DNA from: Flavobacterium stagni
GTDB taxonomy: Bacteria; Bacteroidota; Bacteroidia; Flavobacteriales; Flavobacteriaceae
Assembly: GCF_004122105.1 (NCBI RefSeq)
Contig: NZ_SBKN01000010.1
Location: 24,515-88,514 of the forward strand
DNA length: 64,000 nt
Direction: 5' to 3'
Of this stretch, positions 17,129 to 26,646 are shown in pieces (positions within the stretch are counted from its first letter, which is position 1; the number at the start of each line of letters is the position of its first letter). The position numbers and the translations under genes are program-made. The notes beneath the pieces are model-generated. The model ran no database searches, had not been told where the DNA came from, and saw only the letters and a program-made list of their open reading frames with translations.

Positions 17129-17788
17129 ATGGAACCCATTCGCATCTGTTTAATTGACGATCATGAGATTGTCCGGCAAGGCCTCAAAGAATTGATCAAA
17201 CGCTTAGGTGACTACGAAGTGAGTCACGAATTTGATGACGGAGACCATTTTTTGGAATCCTTACCTTTGGACCCTGTCCCGGATATGTATATTTTGGATT
17301 ATTCCATGCCGCATAAAAACGGGATTGAAGTATTACAGGAATTGGAAAAGATGGGCGGCGACTACAAAGTGATGTTGCTCACTCAGCACATTGACGAACA
17401 TATCATTGATGATGCCTATCACCATGGCGCCCGCGGCTTCTTGCATAAAAACTGCACGGCCGCCGATTTAAAGTCGGCCATTGACAATATCCTCAACATT
17501 GGCTATGATAATATTGCCGAAATCTTAAAGCGGGTCAAGAATTACGATACACGCGAATCCGATTTGACGCCAACTGTTTTTGATTTATCCGATAAAGAGT
17601 TGGAGTTTTTATCCTTGGTTTGCGATGAGCGTGAACTGACCTATGAGCAAATGTCTAAGTTGATGCGGGTTTCCCAAAAATCAATTGATGCGTACCGTTC
17701 AGCTTTGTTTGATCGCTTCCAAATCAAATCCAAAGTGGGCTTGGTGTTATTTTCGTATAAATACCGCTTGACGGAGCCTTTTTTGTAA
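17129..17788 (+). CDS. NarL-family response regulator
   Basis: Regulator of 219 residues. The receiver domain has IDDHEIVRQGL (9-19), phospho-acceptor Asp57 in MYILDYSMPHKNG, and Lys in GFLHKNC (about 109). The C-terminal region (150-205) has LSDKELEFLSLVC followed by LTYEQMSKLMRVSQKSIDAYR, a LuxR-type helix-turn-helix. It pairs with the kinase immediately upstream. A weak hairpin (AAATAAC/GTTATTT, 17787-17808) follows the stop. Confidence 0.92.
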   Translation: MEPIRICLIDDHEIVRQGLKELIKRLGDYEVSHEFDDGDHFLESLPLDPVPDMYILDYSMPHKNGIEVLQELEKMGGDYKVMLLTQHIDEHIIDDAYHHGARGFLHKNCTAADLKSAIDNILNIGYDNIAEILKRVKNYDTRESDLTPTVFDLSDKELEFLSLVCDERELTYEQMSKLMRVSQKSIDAYRSALFDRFQIKSKVGLVLFSYKYRLTEPFL

Positions 17789-18017
17789 ATAACTATTTGG
17801 GGTTATTTCGTATTTTAGTTGTGATGCTCTTAGTGGCTATACTCGAATGTAGAAAGTTAGCGTTTTATTTATATAACCTAAGTGCTTTGAACATTTCAGT
17901 ACATAAAACGTTTCTCATAGTAAAAAAACAATTGAGTTTACTTTAATTGAAACTAGAGCTAACCTTAATTTCGGTCTAAAAAATTTTAAATTTAATATCT
18001 ATTTTAACCCTCCAAAA

Positions 18018-18638
18018 ATGAAAAAAGCTGTCTTATTTCTTCTATTATTTCCCTTACTTGTTTCTGCCAAATTTTACAAAGCCAAAATAAATTTTAATGA
18101 TGGTACTTCTAAAAATGGTTTTATCGAATTGCCAGAGTATCCTGATGATTCCAAAATTAAATTTAAAGAAGAAGAGGATGGGAAAACCGAAAAATATAAA
18201 ATTGATGACGTAAGTAATTTTGAAATTACTAATGATAAAAATGAAATTGTAAAATATATCTCTTTAAAATTGGCCGATCAAGGAACGTTTGATCGAAAAA
18301 AAATTAAACCCGGTGACAAAAAAATTTGGGCAAAAATTATCATTGAGGGTAAAATTTCTATTTATGCGGCATATTATGCTTACAATCCTGCTTCCAAAAC
18401 TGGTGGTGGAGGAACCTATTATATAAAAAGACCAAATGAAGATTTTGGATTATACTTGGATGAATTTGGCAACAATGGTTTAAGTGTTTGCATGAATTGT
18501 TATACGGAATTAAAAAAGACACTAAAAGCCTATTTTGAAGATAGTTGTCCGAATTTTTTAGAGAAAATAACCAAAGAGGATTTGAATAAAAAAGGGGTTA
18601 CTTATTTAGTTGAATTGTATGAACTGAATTGTAAATAA
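18018..18638 (+). CDS. hypothetical secreted protein
   Basis: Protein of 206 residues with signal peptide MKKAVLFLLLFPLLVSAKF (cut near 17-18). The mature part begins with a Lys-rich beta region (YKAKINFNDGTSKNGFIELP) that resembles the small beta-barrel domain of many flavobacterial secreted proteins of unknown function. It has a glycine cluster (KTGGGGTYYI) and three cysteines near the C-terminus. No sorting domain. It is flanked by its own terminator and by AT-rich gaps, so it is probably monocistronic. Function unknown. Confidence 0.7.
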   Translation: MKKAVLFLLLFPLLVSAKFYKAKINFNDGTSKNGFIELPEYPDDSKIKFKEEEDGKTEKYKIDDVSNFEITNDKNEIVKYISLKLADQGTFDRKKIKPGDKKIWAKIIIEGKISIYAAYYAYNPASKTGGGGTYYIKRPNEDFGLYLDEFGNNGLSVCMNCYTELKKTLKAYFEDSCPNFLEKITKEDLNKKGVTYLVELYELNCK

Positions 18639-18643
18639 TGAAG

Positions 18644-18670
18644 AAAATTACAGTTATTTGCTGTGATTTT
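18644..18670 (+). terminator. intrinsic terminator
   Basis: AAAATTACAG (18644-18653) pairs with CTGTGATTTT (18661-18670), with one wobble and a 7-base loop. It lies 6 bases after the stop of the preceding secreted-protein gene. The U tract is short. Confidence 0.65.
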
Positions 18671-18830
18671 TAAACTGATAACATATACGAAGTAAAATGA
18701 ATTGTGTGAGGCAAAAACACAATCTCATTAAATTTATTTTTCTATTGCCAAAGTTGTTGCTCTGTGATCTTTCACTCAATTAGAAAAGTTACTATCTTTA
18801 TAGTTTAAATCATCCCTTTAAACTATTGCC

Positions 18831-20381
18831 ATGAAGTCTTTTTATCTTTTTTTGTGTTTATCCCTATACGCCATCACTTCGGGACAAGTTTTGGGTCCGA
18901 GTTGGGTAAGTTATCTTCCCGGTACCACGGGTAATCCCAATCTAATGGGTACGCTTTCCACTGTCGATTCCAGTGGCTATAGTTATGTTTGTGGAAATAC
19001 AGGTACGCTCTCCTACTACAATGTAGCGCAAAGTAACCTTACCTTAAAAAAATTTAATTCCTTATTACAAAATGAATACGCTGTAAATCTTTTAGGAGAT
19101 TTGCATGTTTACGCGCTTGTTTCAGATGGCAATAGCTTATATATCGCATTAAATTATATCACCCAACTGGATTATGAGACGTTGCATTTAAGTGATACCT
19201 CTGGAGAACATCCTGTATTACTAAAATTAGATAGTGACGGGCATTATGTCTGGCATCTTCCGCTTTCGGGTAATAATGTCTTTCGATTTAGAGCGCTTAC
19301 TTTAGACGTCTATAATTCCGTTTATATTGGGTATGACAATTATTTTAATTCGTACATTAAAAAGTTAGACACCAATGGAAATACACTTTTTACCATTACC
19401 CAAAACAATGTAAAAATGATCAGCAATATCAGCGTGGTCCCTCAAGGGAATATTGCCGTAGCGGGTGGTTGTTCTCAAAGTATTCCTAATTTCAATGGTA
19501 CTTCCGCTTCCAATTCACTTTCTTACAGCACCTATATCGCCTACTACAATGCCTCCCAACAACTCCAATGGGTTCATTTTTTTGAAGACATTACGTGTTC
19601 AGATCCTGATGTAGCCATAGACCCTTCGGGCAATGTGTATTTCACTTCCACTTTGTATGATAATTTCCCACTTCTGGGGCAGCCCACGGAAGGGCCAGTA
19701 GCTGGTTTGGATTTCTTTTTGATCAAATTAAATCCGCAGGGCAATTTGGTTTGGTATCGTGAGGTACCCGGCGCGGGGCAGTTTAAACTGGCCAAATCGA
19801 AATCGGTGGCCGTGAGTTGGGGACAAAATTACCCGGCCGTCATTTATGTAGCGGGTACAACACGTAATTCCGTGCAATGGTTACCTGACTTCGCTACAAA
19901 TCCTGGAAATCAAGATGATATTTTGCTTTTGGCCTATGACTTAAATGGCAATCTAATTCATCACACTATCGGAGGAAGTAGTACGGGGAACGATCAATTG
20001 GACGGCCTTACGATTAACTCGAACAGTTCCTTTGCAACCATCTCAGGAATTACGTTGGGAACAGGTTCGATGCATGGTATGCCATTAAATCCAAGCACTA
20101 CCAACTATACGCCTTATATTATTCGTCTTGATCAAGTCTTTTTGAATCAGCACGAGTTTACCACTACTACATGGTCTGTTTCACCCAATCCAGCACATGA
20201 AACGATAACCCTTCGAACCCAAGACTATTTTGGAAAAGGGACACTAACGAATGTATTGGGTCAAAAGATGCGTGATTTTGATATCGAATCACCCGAAACA
20301 GTACTCCATGTAAATGAATTACCGAAAGGCATTTACATAATCACAGTGGGTACCACCTCCAAACGAATCAGTATAAATTAA
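18831..20381 (+). CDS. T9SS-secreted beta-propeller-like protein
   Basis: Secreted protein of 516 residues with signal peptide MKSFYLFLCLSLYAITSGQ. Residues 25-430 contain repeated blades of the form LKLDSDGHYVWHLPL, IKKLDTNGNTLFTI and IKLNPQGNLVWYREV, typical of SBBP/PQQ-like beta-propellers in Bacteroidetes. The last 75 residues (WSVSPNPAHETITL, LTNVLGQKM, LPKGIYIITV) form a type A T9SS sorting domain. This predicts export through the type IX system and attachment to the cell surface or release. The ligand is unknown. A box TATCTTTA at about 18793 may be its promoter. Confidence 0.88.
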   Translation: MKSFYLFLCLSLYAITSGQVLGPSWVSYLPGTTGNPNLMGTLSTVDSSGYSYVCGNTGTLSYYNVAQSNLTLKKFNSLLQNEYAVNLLGDLHVYALVSDGNSLYIALNYITQLDYETLHLSDTSGEHPVLLKLDSDGHYVWHLPLSGNNVFRFRALTLDVYNSVYIGYDNYFNSYIKKLDTNGNTLFTITQNNVKMISNISVVPQGNIAVAGGCSQSIPNFNGTSASNSLSYSTYIAYYNASQQLQWVHFFEDITCSDPDVAIDPSGNVYFTSTLYDNFPLLGQPTEGPVAGLDFFLIKLNPQGNLVWYREVPGAGQFKLAKSKSVAVSWGQNYPAVIYVAGTTRNSVQWLPDFATNPGNQDDILLLAYDLNGNLIHHTIGGSSTGNDQLDGLTINSNSSFATISGITLGTGSMHGMPLNPSTTNYTPYIIRLDQVFLNQHEFTTTTWSVSPNPAHETITLRTQDYFGKGTLTNVLGQKMRDFDIESPETVLHVNELPKGIYIITVGTTSKRISIN

Positions 20382-20385
20382 TCTA

Positions 20386-21294
20386 TTATTGAGTAAAGGC
20401 TACTGCAATTTTGGCGGCCACTTTTGCATTGTTTTTAATTAAGGCAATGTTGGCTTCCAGGCTTTCTCCTTGGGTATGGTCGGCAATGAATTTTAAAATA
20501 AATGGGGTTACTTCTTTTCCGCGAATACCTTGTTTTTCAGCAGCGGCTAAAGCGGCTAGAATGTGTTCCTCCACCACTTCCATCGGCATTTCGTATTCTT
20601 GTGGAACTGGGTTGGCAATGAGTACCGAACCGTTTAATCCCAATGCCCATTTGGCTTTCAGCATTTGGGCTAAACCTTCCACCGAATCTTCACGCATGGG
20701 CGATTGAAAGCCACTTTTGGTAGAATAAAAGCTAGGAAATTCCGATTGCCCGTAAGTAACTACAGGTACGCCAAGTGTTTCCAAATATTCTAGGGTTAGT
20801 CCGATATCTAAAATGGATTTCACGCCAGCAGCGACGATGGCAACATTGGTCTGACTCATTTCGGTGAGATCGGCTGAAATATCCATGGTGGTTTCTGCAC
20901 CGCGATGCACACCTCCTATTCCGCCCGTGGCAAAAACGGAAATTCCCGCCATAACTGCAATGCGCATGGTGGTGGCAACAGTAGTAGCCCCATCCATTTT
21001 CTTAGCGATCACATACGGCATATCGCGTAAACTTACTTTCCAAACGCCTTTGGCTTGCGCGAAGTCGTCAATTTCGTCTTCGGTTAAACCCACCTTACAA
21101 AAACCATCACGTATAGCAATGGTGGCTGGTACCGCTCCATGGGCACGTACGACGGCTTCCACGGCTTTGGCAGTAGCTGCATTTTGGGGCCAAGGCATTC
21201 CGTGGGAAATAATGGTGGATTCTAAAGCGACTACAGGATTTCCTGTGGCTAGAGCTTCTTGAACTTCGGGACTGATTTGTAGGTAGGTATTCAT
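20386..21294 (-). CDS. psuG: pseudouridine-5'-phosphate glycosidase
   Basis: PsuG cleaves (reversibly) pseudouridine 5'-phosphate to ribose 5-phosphate and uracil, the second step of pseudouridine breakdown. The 302-residue protein has normal family length. Visible landmarks are ALESTIISHGMPWPQN (23-38), ATGGIGGVHRGAE, GVKSILDIGLTLEYLE and PVVTYGQSEFPSFY. It overlaps the kinase gene psuK by 4 bases (ATGA at 21291-21294), so the two form one operon with the kinase first, matching the pathway order. It converges with the T9SS propeller gene with only 4 bases between the stops. Confidence 0.95.
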   Translation of the reverse strand: MNTYLQISPEVQEALATGNPVVALESTIISHGMPWPQNAATAKAVEAVVRAHGAVPATIAIRDGFCKVGLTEDEIDDFAQAKGVWKVSLRDMPYVIAKKMDGATTVATTMRIAVMAGISVFATGGIGGVHRGAETTMDISADLTEMSQTNVAIVAAGVKSILDIGLTLEYLETLGVPVVTYGQSEFPSFYSTKSGFQSPMREDSVEGLAQMLKAKWALGLNGSVLIANPVPQEYEMPMEVVEEHILAALAAAEKQGIRGKEVTPFILKFIADHTQGESLEANIALIKNNAKVAAKIAVAFTQ

Positions 21295-22187
21295 GGATAA
21301 TAATTTTCTTTTAGTAATTCTAATTGTTGGGGATGCAGTTGGCTGTCAACGGCTCCTTTTTGATGAAGAATATGTAAGGCCAATGCATGACCGTATTCTA
21401 AACATTCTTGACTATTTTTATGATGATATTGCGCATATAACCAACCCGCTAATGCTGCATCTCCGGCACCTGTGGAGTCTGCCATTTGAATGGTGGGGAC
21501 ACCCAAATCAACCTGTTCTGAAGTAGTATACAGCGATGATCCCGCACTACCCTTTCGTAACCAAACTGCTTTTACACCACGTTGGAAGAGGGAATCCAGT
21601 CCGCCCAGAGCCTCTAATTCTTCTTCATTGGGAGTGAGTAAGACGACAGGGTTTAAGTTGACTTCCTTTAATTTCACTGCTTTGAGTACCGATACGGGTT
21701 CGATAACCAGTTGCCAATGGTATAGAGCCGCTTGTGTACTCAACCATTGCAAGGTTTCCACTGCTAAATTGGTGTCGGCTACAATACAAAAAGCTTGGTG
21801 TAAAATATCCATTTTAGTTTCCAAAAAATCGGGGGTAATCAATGCCGTAATTTCATCCTGACAAATGGCTGTAAAGAGTTGTCCATTGGGATGATGAAAG
21901 GCGATGTATTTACCCGTAGGTTTATCGGAAGAAAGCACATGCGTCAAATCGATACCTGTCGCTTCCAATTGCGAATGAATTTCTTGACCAGCAGCATCCG
22001 TACCTAAAGCAGTAATCAATTGTATTGGAATTTCCAAAGCTGCCAAATGACGGGCTACATTGGTCATCACACCTCCCACCGATGTTGTTCCATGGGCTGG
22101 ATTTGAGGTTTCCAAAAGCATCGTTAACTGACTGAAGTAAACTTCATCCAATAATGCTGCGCCAATACAAAGAATGGGTGGATTCAT
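21291..22187 (-). CDS. psuK: pseudouridine kinase, PfkB family
   Basis: PfkB sugar kinase of 298 residues. Visible motifs are the N-terminal strand ILCIGAALLDEVYF, GGVMTNVARHLAAL (sugar binding), LTPNEEELEALGG, and the PfkB signature DSTGAGDAALAGW near residue 238, which contains the catalytic Asp. Linkage to psuG indicates phosphorylation of pseudouridine at the 5' position. A box matching TAnnTTTG with one mismatch (TATCTTCG) lies at 22192-22199, only 4 bases before the ATG, so the mRNA may have almost no leader. Confidence 0.9.
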   Translation of the reverse strand: MNPPILCIGAALLDEVYFSQLTMLLETSNPAHGTTSVGGVMTNVARHLAALEIPIQLITALGTDAAGQEIHSQLEATGIDLTHVLSSDKPTGKYIAFHHPNGQLFTAICQDEITALITPDFLETKMDILHQAFCIVADTNLAVETLQWLSTQAALYHWQLVIEPVSVLKAVKLKEVNLNPVVLLTPNEEELEALGGLDSLFQRGVKAVWLRKGSAGSSLYTTSEQVDLGVPTIQMADSTGAGDAALAGWLYAQYHHKNSQECLEYGHALALHILHQKGAVDSQLHPQQLELLKENYYP

Positions 22188-22204
22188 GGGACGAAGATAC
22201 GAAA

Positions 22205-22365
22205 TTTGGTGACTAGTGGTTAGTGACTAGTGACTAGTGACTAGTGATTTGATGTTAGATTTTGGGATTTGAGATTAGGTCCCGAAATTTCGGGAGAGAT
22301 TTGGGATTCGCAACTCTATACTGATCACTGACGACTTATAACTGCTCACTGATACCTGCTCACAG
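22205..22365. repeat. intergenic GTGACTA repeats and a 16-bp palindrome
   Basis: Positions 22209-22246 are runs of GTGACTA. A perfect palindrome TCCCGAAATTTCGGGA lies at 22280-22295. A third word family, CTGATCACTGA / CTGCTCACTGAT, fills 22319-22365. The palindrome could act as a hairpin for either strand. No gene is seen. Confidence 0.75.
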
Positions 22366-22427
22366 ATTTTCTGAAAAATACCTTGTAATTAAGAAAACAC
22401 AAGTGAGTTAGATTGTCCTTTATTTCT

Positions 22428-22435
22428 TATTTTTG
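22428..22435 (+). promoter_or_regulatory. -7 promoter box of gcvT
   Basis: TATTTTTG matches the Bacteroidetes TAnnTTTG box exactly, 23 bases before the gcvT ATG. No TTG lies at the usual -33 spacing. Confidence 0.6.
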
Positions 22436-22458
22436 CGCCACAAACCAACTTTAGTACA

Positions 22459-23541
22459 ATGAAAAATACTGCTTTGACGCACATCCACGAGCAATTGGGA
22501 GCGAAAATGGTTCCATTTGCGGGATATAATATGCCTGTTCAATACGAAGGGGTGAATATCGAACATGAAACGGTACGTAACGGTGTAGGCGTTTTTGACG
22601 TGTCGCACATGGGTGAATTCCTAATTACGGGTCCGGGCGCTTTGGACTTGATCCAAAGGGTGACTTCAAACGATGCTTCGGTATTGACTGTCGGACGTGC
22701 GCAATATTCCTGTTTGCCCAACAATGACGGTGGAATTGTAGACGATTTGATCGTGTACCGCATGAAGGAAGAGCAATATTTGTTAGTCGTAAATGCGTCT
22801 AATATTGAAAAAGATTGGAATTGGATTGCATCACACAATACCGACAATGTAGAGATGCGCAATATTTCTGATGACTATTCATTGTTAGCGATTCAGGGGC
22901 CCAAAGCTATTGAAGCGATGCAATCCTTAACTTCTGTAGATTTATCGGCCATCAACTACTATCATTTTGAAGTGGGACCTTTTGCAGGTATCGAACATGT
23001 GATTATTTCAGCAACGGGTTATACGGGTTCCGGTGGTTTTGAAATTTACTGTAAAAACAGTGAAGTGGAACAATTATGGACAAAAGTATTTGAAGCGGGT
23101 GCAGCTTTTGGAATCAAACCCATTGGATTGGCTGCGCGCGATACCTTGCGTTTGGAAATGGGCTTCTGTTTATACGGAAACGACATCAACGACAGCACCT
23201 CTCCTATTGAAGCCGGATTGGGTTGGATTACCAAATTCACCAAAGAATTTACCAACAGTGCTAATTTAAAAGCCCAAAAAGAAGCGGGTGTATCACGTAA
23301 ATTAGTAGGCTTTGAATTAATCGAACGCGGTATTCCAAGACATGATTATGAAATTGTGGATGCTGACGGAAACAACATTGGTATTGTCACTTCAGGAACG
23401 ATGGCACCTTCTTTGGGTAAAGGCATCGGAATGGGGTATGTGAAAACAGAATTTGCAGCAGTTGACTCCACCGTTTACATTCAAATTCGAAACAACAAAG
23501 TAGCCGCTAAGGTGGTGAAAATGCCTTTTTATAAAAAATAA
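22459..23541 (+). CDS. gcvT: glycine cleavage system T protein (aminomethyltransferase)
   Basis: GcvT moves the methylene group from the aminomethyl-lipoyl H protein to tetrahydrofolate, releasing ammonia. The 360-residue protein has normal length. Visible are [62 protein letters not shown] (with the conserved Arg/Asp) and [16 protein letters not shown]. The other glycine cleavage genes are not adjacent. The -7 box 23 bases upstream supports the chosen ATG. yebC follows with its own promoter. Confidence 0.96.
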   Translation: MKNTALTHIHEQLGAKMVPFAGYNMPVQYEGVNIEHETVRNGVGVFDVSHMGEFLITGPGALDLIQRVTSNDASVLTVGRAQYSCLPNNDGGIVDDLIVYRMKEEQYLLVVNASNIEKDWNWIASHNTDNVEMRNISDDYSLLAIQGPKAIEAMQSLTSVDLSAINYYHFEVGPFAGIEHVIISATGYTGSGGFEIYCKNSEVEQLWTKVFEAGAAFGIKPIGLAARDTLRLEMGFCLYGNDINDSTSPIEAGLGWITKFTKEFTNSANLKAQKEAGVSRKLVGFELIERGIPRHDYEIVDADGNNIGIVTSGTMAPSLGKGIGMGYVKTEFAAVDSTVYIQIRNNKVAAKVVKMPFYKK

Positions 23542-23555
23542 GACGGAACAAGCTA

Positions 23556-23586
23556 TTTGACTTTTCTATTGAAAAGTTTACCTTTG
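23556..23586 (+). promoter_or_regulatory. consensus Bacteroidetes promoter of yebC
   Basis: TTTG at 23556-23559 and TACCTTTG at 23579-23586 are separated by 19 bases, an exact match to TTTG-N19-TAnnTTTG. The yebC ATG lies 43 bases downstream. Confidence 0.8.
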
Positions 23587-23628
23587 GCGTCCGAAAAATA
23601 CATCATTAACAGCTAAATTACCAGAGCA

Positions 23629-24339
23629 ATGGGAAGAGCGTTTGAATTTAGAAAAGCCCGAAAAATGAAACGTTGGTCAGCAATGGCTAAAACGTTTACC
23701 CGAATTGGAAAAGATATTGTTATTGCCGTAAAAGAAGGTGGTCCGAATCCGGAAGCCAATGCACGTTTACGTGCGGTGATGCAAAATGCAAAAGCGGCAA
23801 ACATGCCGAAAGAGAATGTGGAGCGCGCCATTAAAAAAGCATCTGATAAAGATACGGCCAACTATAAAGAAGTTCTGTTTGAAGGCTATGCACCGCATGG
23901 TATCGCCATTTTAATTGAAACAGCTACCGATAACAACAACCGTACTGTGGCAAATATCCGTAGTTATTTCAATAAATGTAACGGTACTTTAGGCACACAA
24001 GGTTCGGTTGAATTTATGTTTGACCATACGTGTAATTTCCGTATTCCGAATACGGGACAAGATATCGAGGAATTGGAATTGGAAATGATTGATTTTGGTG
24101 TGGAAGAAATCTTCGCGGATGAAGACGGTATTTTGATGTATGCGCCTTTTGAAAGTTTTGGTTCGATTCAAAAACATTTGGAAGCTGAAGGTATTGAAAT
24201 CTTATCTTCTGGCTTTGAACGCATTCCGCAAGTGACCAAAGAATTGACGCCTGAGCAAGTGGCCGATGTGGAAAAACTACTCGAAAAAATTGAAGAAGAT
24301 GATGATGTGATGAATGTCTATCATACCATGCAGGAATAA
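23629..24339 (+). CDS. yebC: YebC/TACO1-family protein
   Basis: Protein of 236 residues with the family start MGRAFEFRKARKMKRW, then KTFTRIGKDIVIAVKEGGPNPEANARL and NMPKENVERAIKKA. Members were long annotated as DNA-binding regulators (PmpR). Later work links YebC/TACO1 proteins to translation of difficult sequences such as polyproline. Nothing here decides between these roles. The gene is monocistronic: a consensus promoter precedes it and a terminator follows. Confidence 0.95.
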   Translation: MGRAFEFRKARKMKRWSAMAKTFTRIGKDIVIAVKEGGPNPEANARLRAVMQNAKAANMPKENVERAIKKASDKDTANYKEVLFEGYAPHGIAILIETATDNNNRTVANIRSYFNKCNGTLGTQGSVEFMFDHTCNFRIPNTGQDIEELELEMIDFGVEEIFADEDGILMYAPFESFGSIQKHLEAEGIEILSSGFERIPQVTKELTPEQVADVEKLLEKIEEDDDVMNVYHTMQE

Positions 24340-24371
24340 TTTTTTTAAATTATAAATTTTGAAATATTAAT

Positions 24372-24400
24372 AAAAGTCGGCTTTGTGCTGACTTTTTTAT
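24372..24400 (+). terminator. intrinsic terminator of yebC
   Basis: AAAAGTCGGC (24372-24381) pairs with GCTGACTTTT (24387-24396), with one wobble and a 5-base loop, followed by more T residues. Confidence 0.85.
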
Positions 24401-24556
24401 TTTCTACTCTTTTTTTTGTAACATTTCTTTTGACCATACGTATAACCAAGGATTTTGAAATTAGTCGATACAGCAAAAGATGAAATTTAGGTACTAATAC
24501 CCTCCTGTTCCTTCAGAAAAGTACAATCCCTATTTCTTGAACACAGTTAACTGGAA

Positions 24557-24586
24557 TTGAATTGTTATTCTTTTTCGATGCATTTG
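24557..24586 (+). promoter_or_regulatory. probable promoter of the SPFH gene
   Basis: TTG at 24557-24559 and TGCATTTG at 24579-24586 are separated by 19 bases. The -7 box has one mismatch to TAnnTTTG. The rest of the 24340-24637 gap holds the yebC terminator and nothing else recognised. Confidence 0.5.
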
Positions 24587-24637
24587 CTATGCTTTAAAAT
24601 CTAAACCAACAATTAAAACCTTTAAAAAATTTATACC

Positions 24638-26539
24638 ATGACTATTTTTACGTATTGGTGGGTGATCCTTTTAGTTTTATCACTCGTTTTGTACAAATTT
24701 GTATTACGTGTTTTCTTCGGAATGGTGATTGTCCCAGAAGACAAAATTGGATTAATCACCAAAAAATTCGTGCTTTTTGGAGCCGATCGTTCATTACCTG
24801 ATGGTCGCATTATCGCTACTAAAGGGGAAGCGGGTTTCCAAGCCCAAGCCCTTGCCCCTGGTTTATATTGGGGAAAATGGATTTGGCAGTACAGCATTGA
24901 CATGACACCGTTTACCATCATTCCTGAAGGAAAAATTGGATTGGTGCTGAGTAAAGACGGTAAAGAAATTCCGACCGGTCGCATTTTAGCCCGTAAAGTG
25001 GATTGCGACAATTTCCAAGATGCGCGAATGTTCTTGGATAATGGTGGACAAAAAGGACGTCAAACGGCCTTTATCACCAGTGGTTCGTACCGTATCAACA
25101 CCTACTTGTTTGAAGTTGTCATCATTGACCAAGTTAAGATTTTTGAAAATATGGTGGGTATTGTGACGGCTTTGGATGGTGAACCCATTCCGTTGGGACA
25201 AATTGCCGGTAAGTATGTAGATGCCCACAACAACTTCCAAGACTTTGATTCGTTCTTAGAAAATGGTGGTAACCGTGGTTTACAACCGCAAGTGATCTTA
25301 GCCGGTTCTTATTATATCAATACCTGGGCTATCCAAATTGAACAAACGCCAATGACTGATGTACCAATTGGCCATGTGGGTGTTGTAATCTCGTACATTG
25401 GAGAAGACGGTCAAGATGTTACAGGTGATACTTTCAAACACGGGAATATTGTTTCCAAAGGTCAACGTGGGGTTTGGATGGAACCACTGGGTCCAGGGAA
25501 ATACGCATTGAACAAATACACGACTAAATTGGAATTGGTGCCCACTACCAACTTGGTATTGAACTGGGCGAATGCCCGCAGTGAATCCCATGATTTGGAT
25601 AAAAACTTATCGACAATCACGGTGCGTTCTAAAGACGGTTTCCCCTTCAACTTGGATGTCTCACAAATCATTCACGTTCCAGCCAATGAAGCGCCCAAAG
25701 TAATTGCGCGTTTTGGTAGTATGACCAACTTGGTTTCACAAGTATTGGAACCAACCATTGGTAACTACTTCCGTAACTCGGCACAAGACAGTGATGTGAT
25801 TTCCTTCTTAAGTACGCGTAAGGAACGTCAAGAATCGGCTAAAGTGCATATCAAAGCGGTTTTGGATGAATACAATGTAAATGCTGTTGACACCTTAATT
25901 GGTGATATTACACCCCCTGAATCGTTGATGAAAACGTTGACGGACCGTAAAATTGCAGAAGAAGAGCAAAAAACGTATCAAACCCAAAAGATGGCGCAAG
26001 AACAACGCCAAGGGGTGGAAAAAGAAACGGCCATTGCGGACATGCAAAAAGAAATCGTACGTGCGGCTCAAAGTGTAGAGATTGCACAACGTACAGCAGA
26101 CGCTACAGTGAAAAAAGCCGAAGGGGATGCTACGAGTTTGAAACTGAATGTAAACGCGGAAGCGGAAGCCACCAAAATGCGTGCTCAAGCGGAAGCCGAA
26201 GCGACCAAAGCCCGTGCAGGAGCACAAGCCGAAGCAACCAAATTGAATGCTACTGCAGAAGCTGAACGTATTTCGAAAACCGGTTTGGCGGAAGCAGAGA
26301 AAATTATGGCCATCGGTAAATCGACTGCTGAATCGTATCAGTTGCAAGTAAGTGCAATGGGTGGTGACAACTTTACCCGTTACAAAATCACCGAAGAATT
26401 GGCCAAAGGAAATGTGAAAATCATTCCTGATGTGTTAATCAACGGTAACAACGGTTCTGAAGGTGGCATCAGTGGTTTGCTTGGCATGAAACTCATGGAA
26501 ATGATGGATGCTGATGCGGAGAAGAAGAAAAAGGAATAG
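24638..26539 (+). CDS. SPFH/flotillin-like membrane scaffold protein
   Basis: Protein of 633 residues with one N-terminal membrane helix (about 6-28). Three tandem beta-rich segments follow, each with a Gly-rich repeat of the type GLVLSKDGKEIPTGRI / GIVTALDGEPIPLGQI / GVVISYIGEDGQ. An SPFH (band 7) core then includes TTNLVLNWANARSESHDLD and FGSMTNLVSQVLEPTIGNYFR. A long Ala/Glu-rich coiled coil (about 430-560: KAEGDATSLKLNVNAEAEAT and similar repeats) ends with a Gly-rich tail. Flotillin-like proteins organise membrane microdomains, anchored by the N-terminus with the coiled coil driving oligomers. No NfeD partner is adjacent. Confidence 0.88.
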   Translation: MTIFTYWWVILLVLSLVLYKFVLRVFFGMVIVPEDKIGLITKKFVLFGADRSLPDGRIIATKGEAGFQAQALAPGLYWGKWIWQYSIDMTPFTIIPEGKIGLVLSKDGKEIPTGRILARKVDCDNFQDARMFLDNGGQKGRQTAFITSGSYRINTYLFEVVIIDQVKIFENMVGIVTALDGEPIPLGQIAGKYVDAHNNFQDFDSFLENGGNRGLQPQVILAGSYYINTWAIQIEQTPMTDVPIGHVGVVISYIGEDGQDVTGDTFKHGNIVSKGQRGVWMEPLGPGKYALNKYTTKLELVPTTNLVLNWANARSESHDLDKNLSTITVRSKDGFPFNLDVSQIIHVPANEAPKVIARFGSMTNLVSQVLEPTIGNYFRNSAQDSDVISFLSTRKERQESAKVHIKAVLDEYNVNAVDTLIGDITPPESLMKTLTDRKIAEEEQKTYQTQKMAQEQRQGVEKETAIADMQKEIVRAAQSVEIAQRTADATVKKAEGDATSLKLNVNAEAEATKMRAQAEAEATKARAGAQAEATKLNATAEAERISKTGLAEAEKIMAIGKSTAESYQLQVSAMGGDNFTRYKITEELAKGNVKIIPDVLINGNNGSEGGISGLLGMKLMEMMDADAEKKKKE

Positions 26540-26612
26540 ATTTTAGATGTTAGACGTTGGACTTTAGACGTTGGACGTTGGAATGAAAGTTTAATTTATT
26601 TCATTTAATATA

Positions 26613-26645
26613 AAAAGCCCCTGTAAATTCAGGGGCTTTTGCTTT
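26613..26645. terminator. bidirectional terminator between convergent genes
   Basis: AAAAGCCCCTG (26613-26623) pairs perfectly with CAGGGGCTTTT (26630-26640). A/T runs on both sides let it serve both the SPFH gene and the proline dehydrogenase gene. A GTTAGACGTTGGAC word repeat (26546-26580) lies just before it. Confidence 0.92.
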
Positions 26646-26646
26646 T

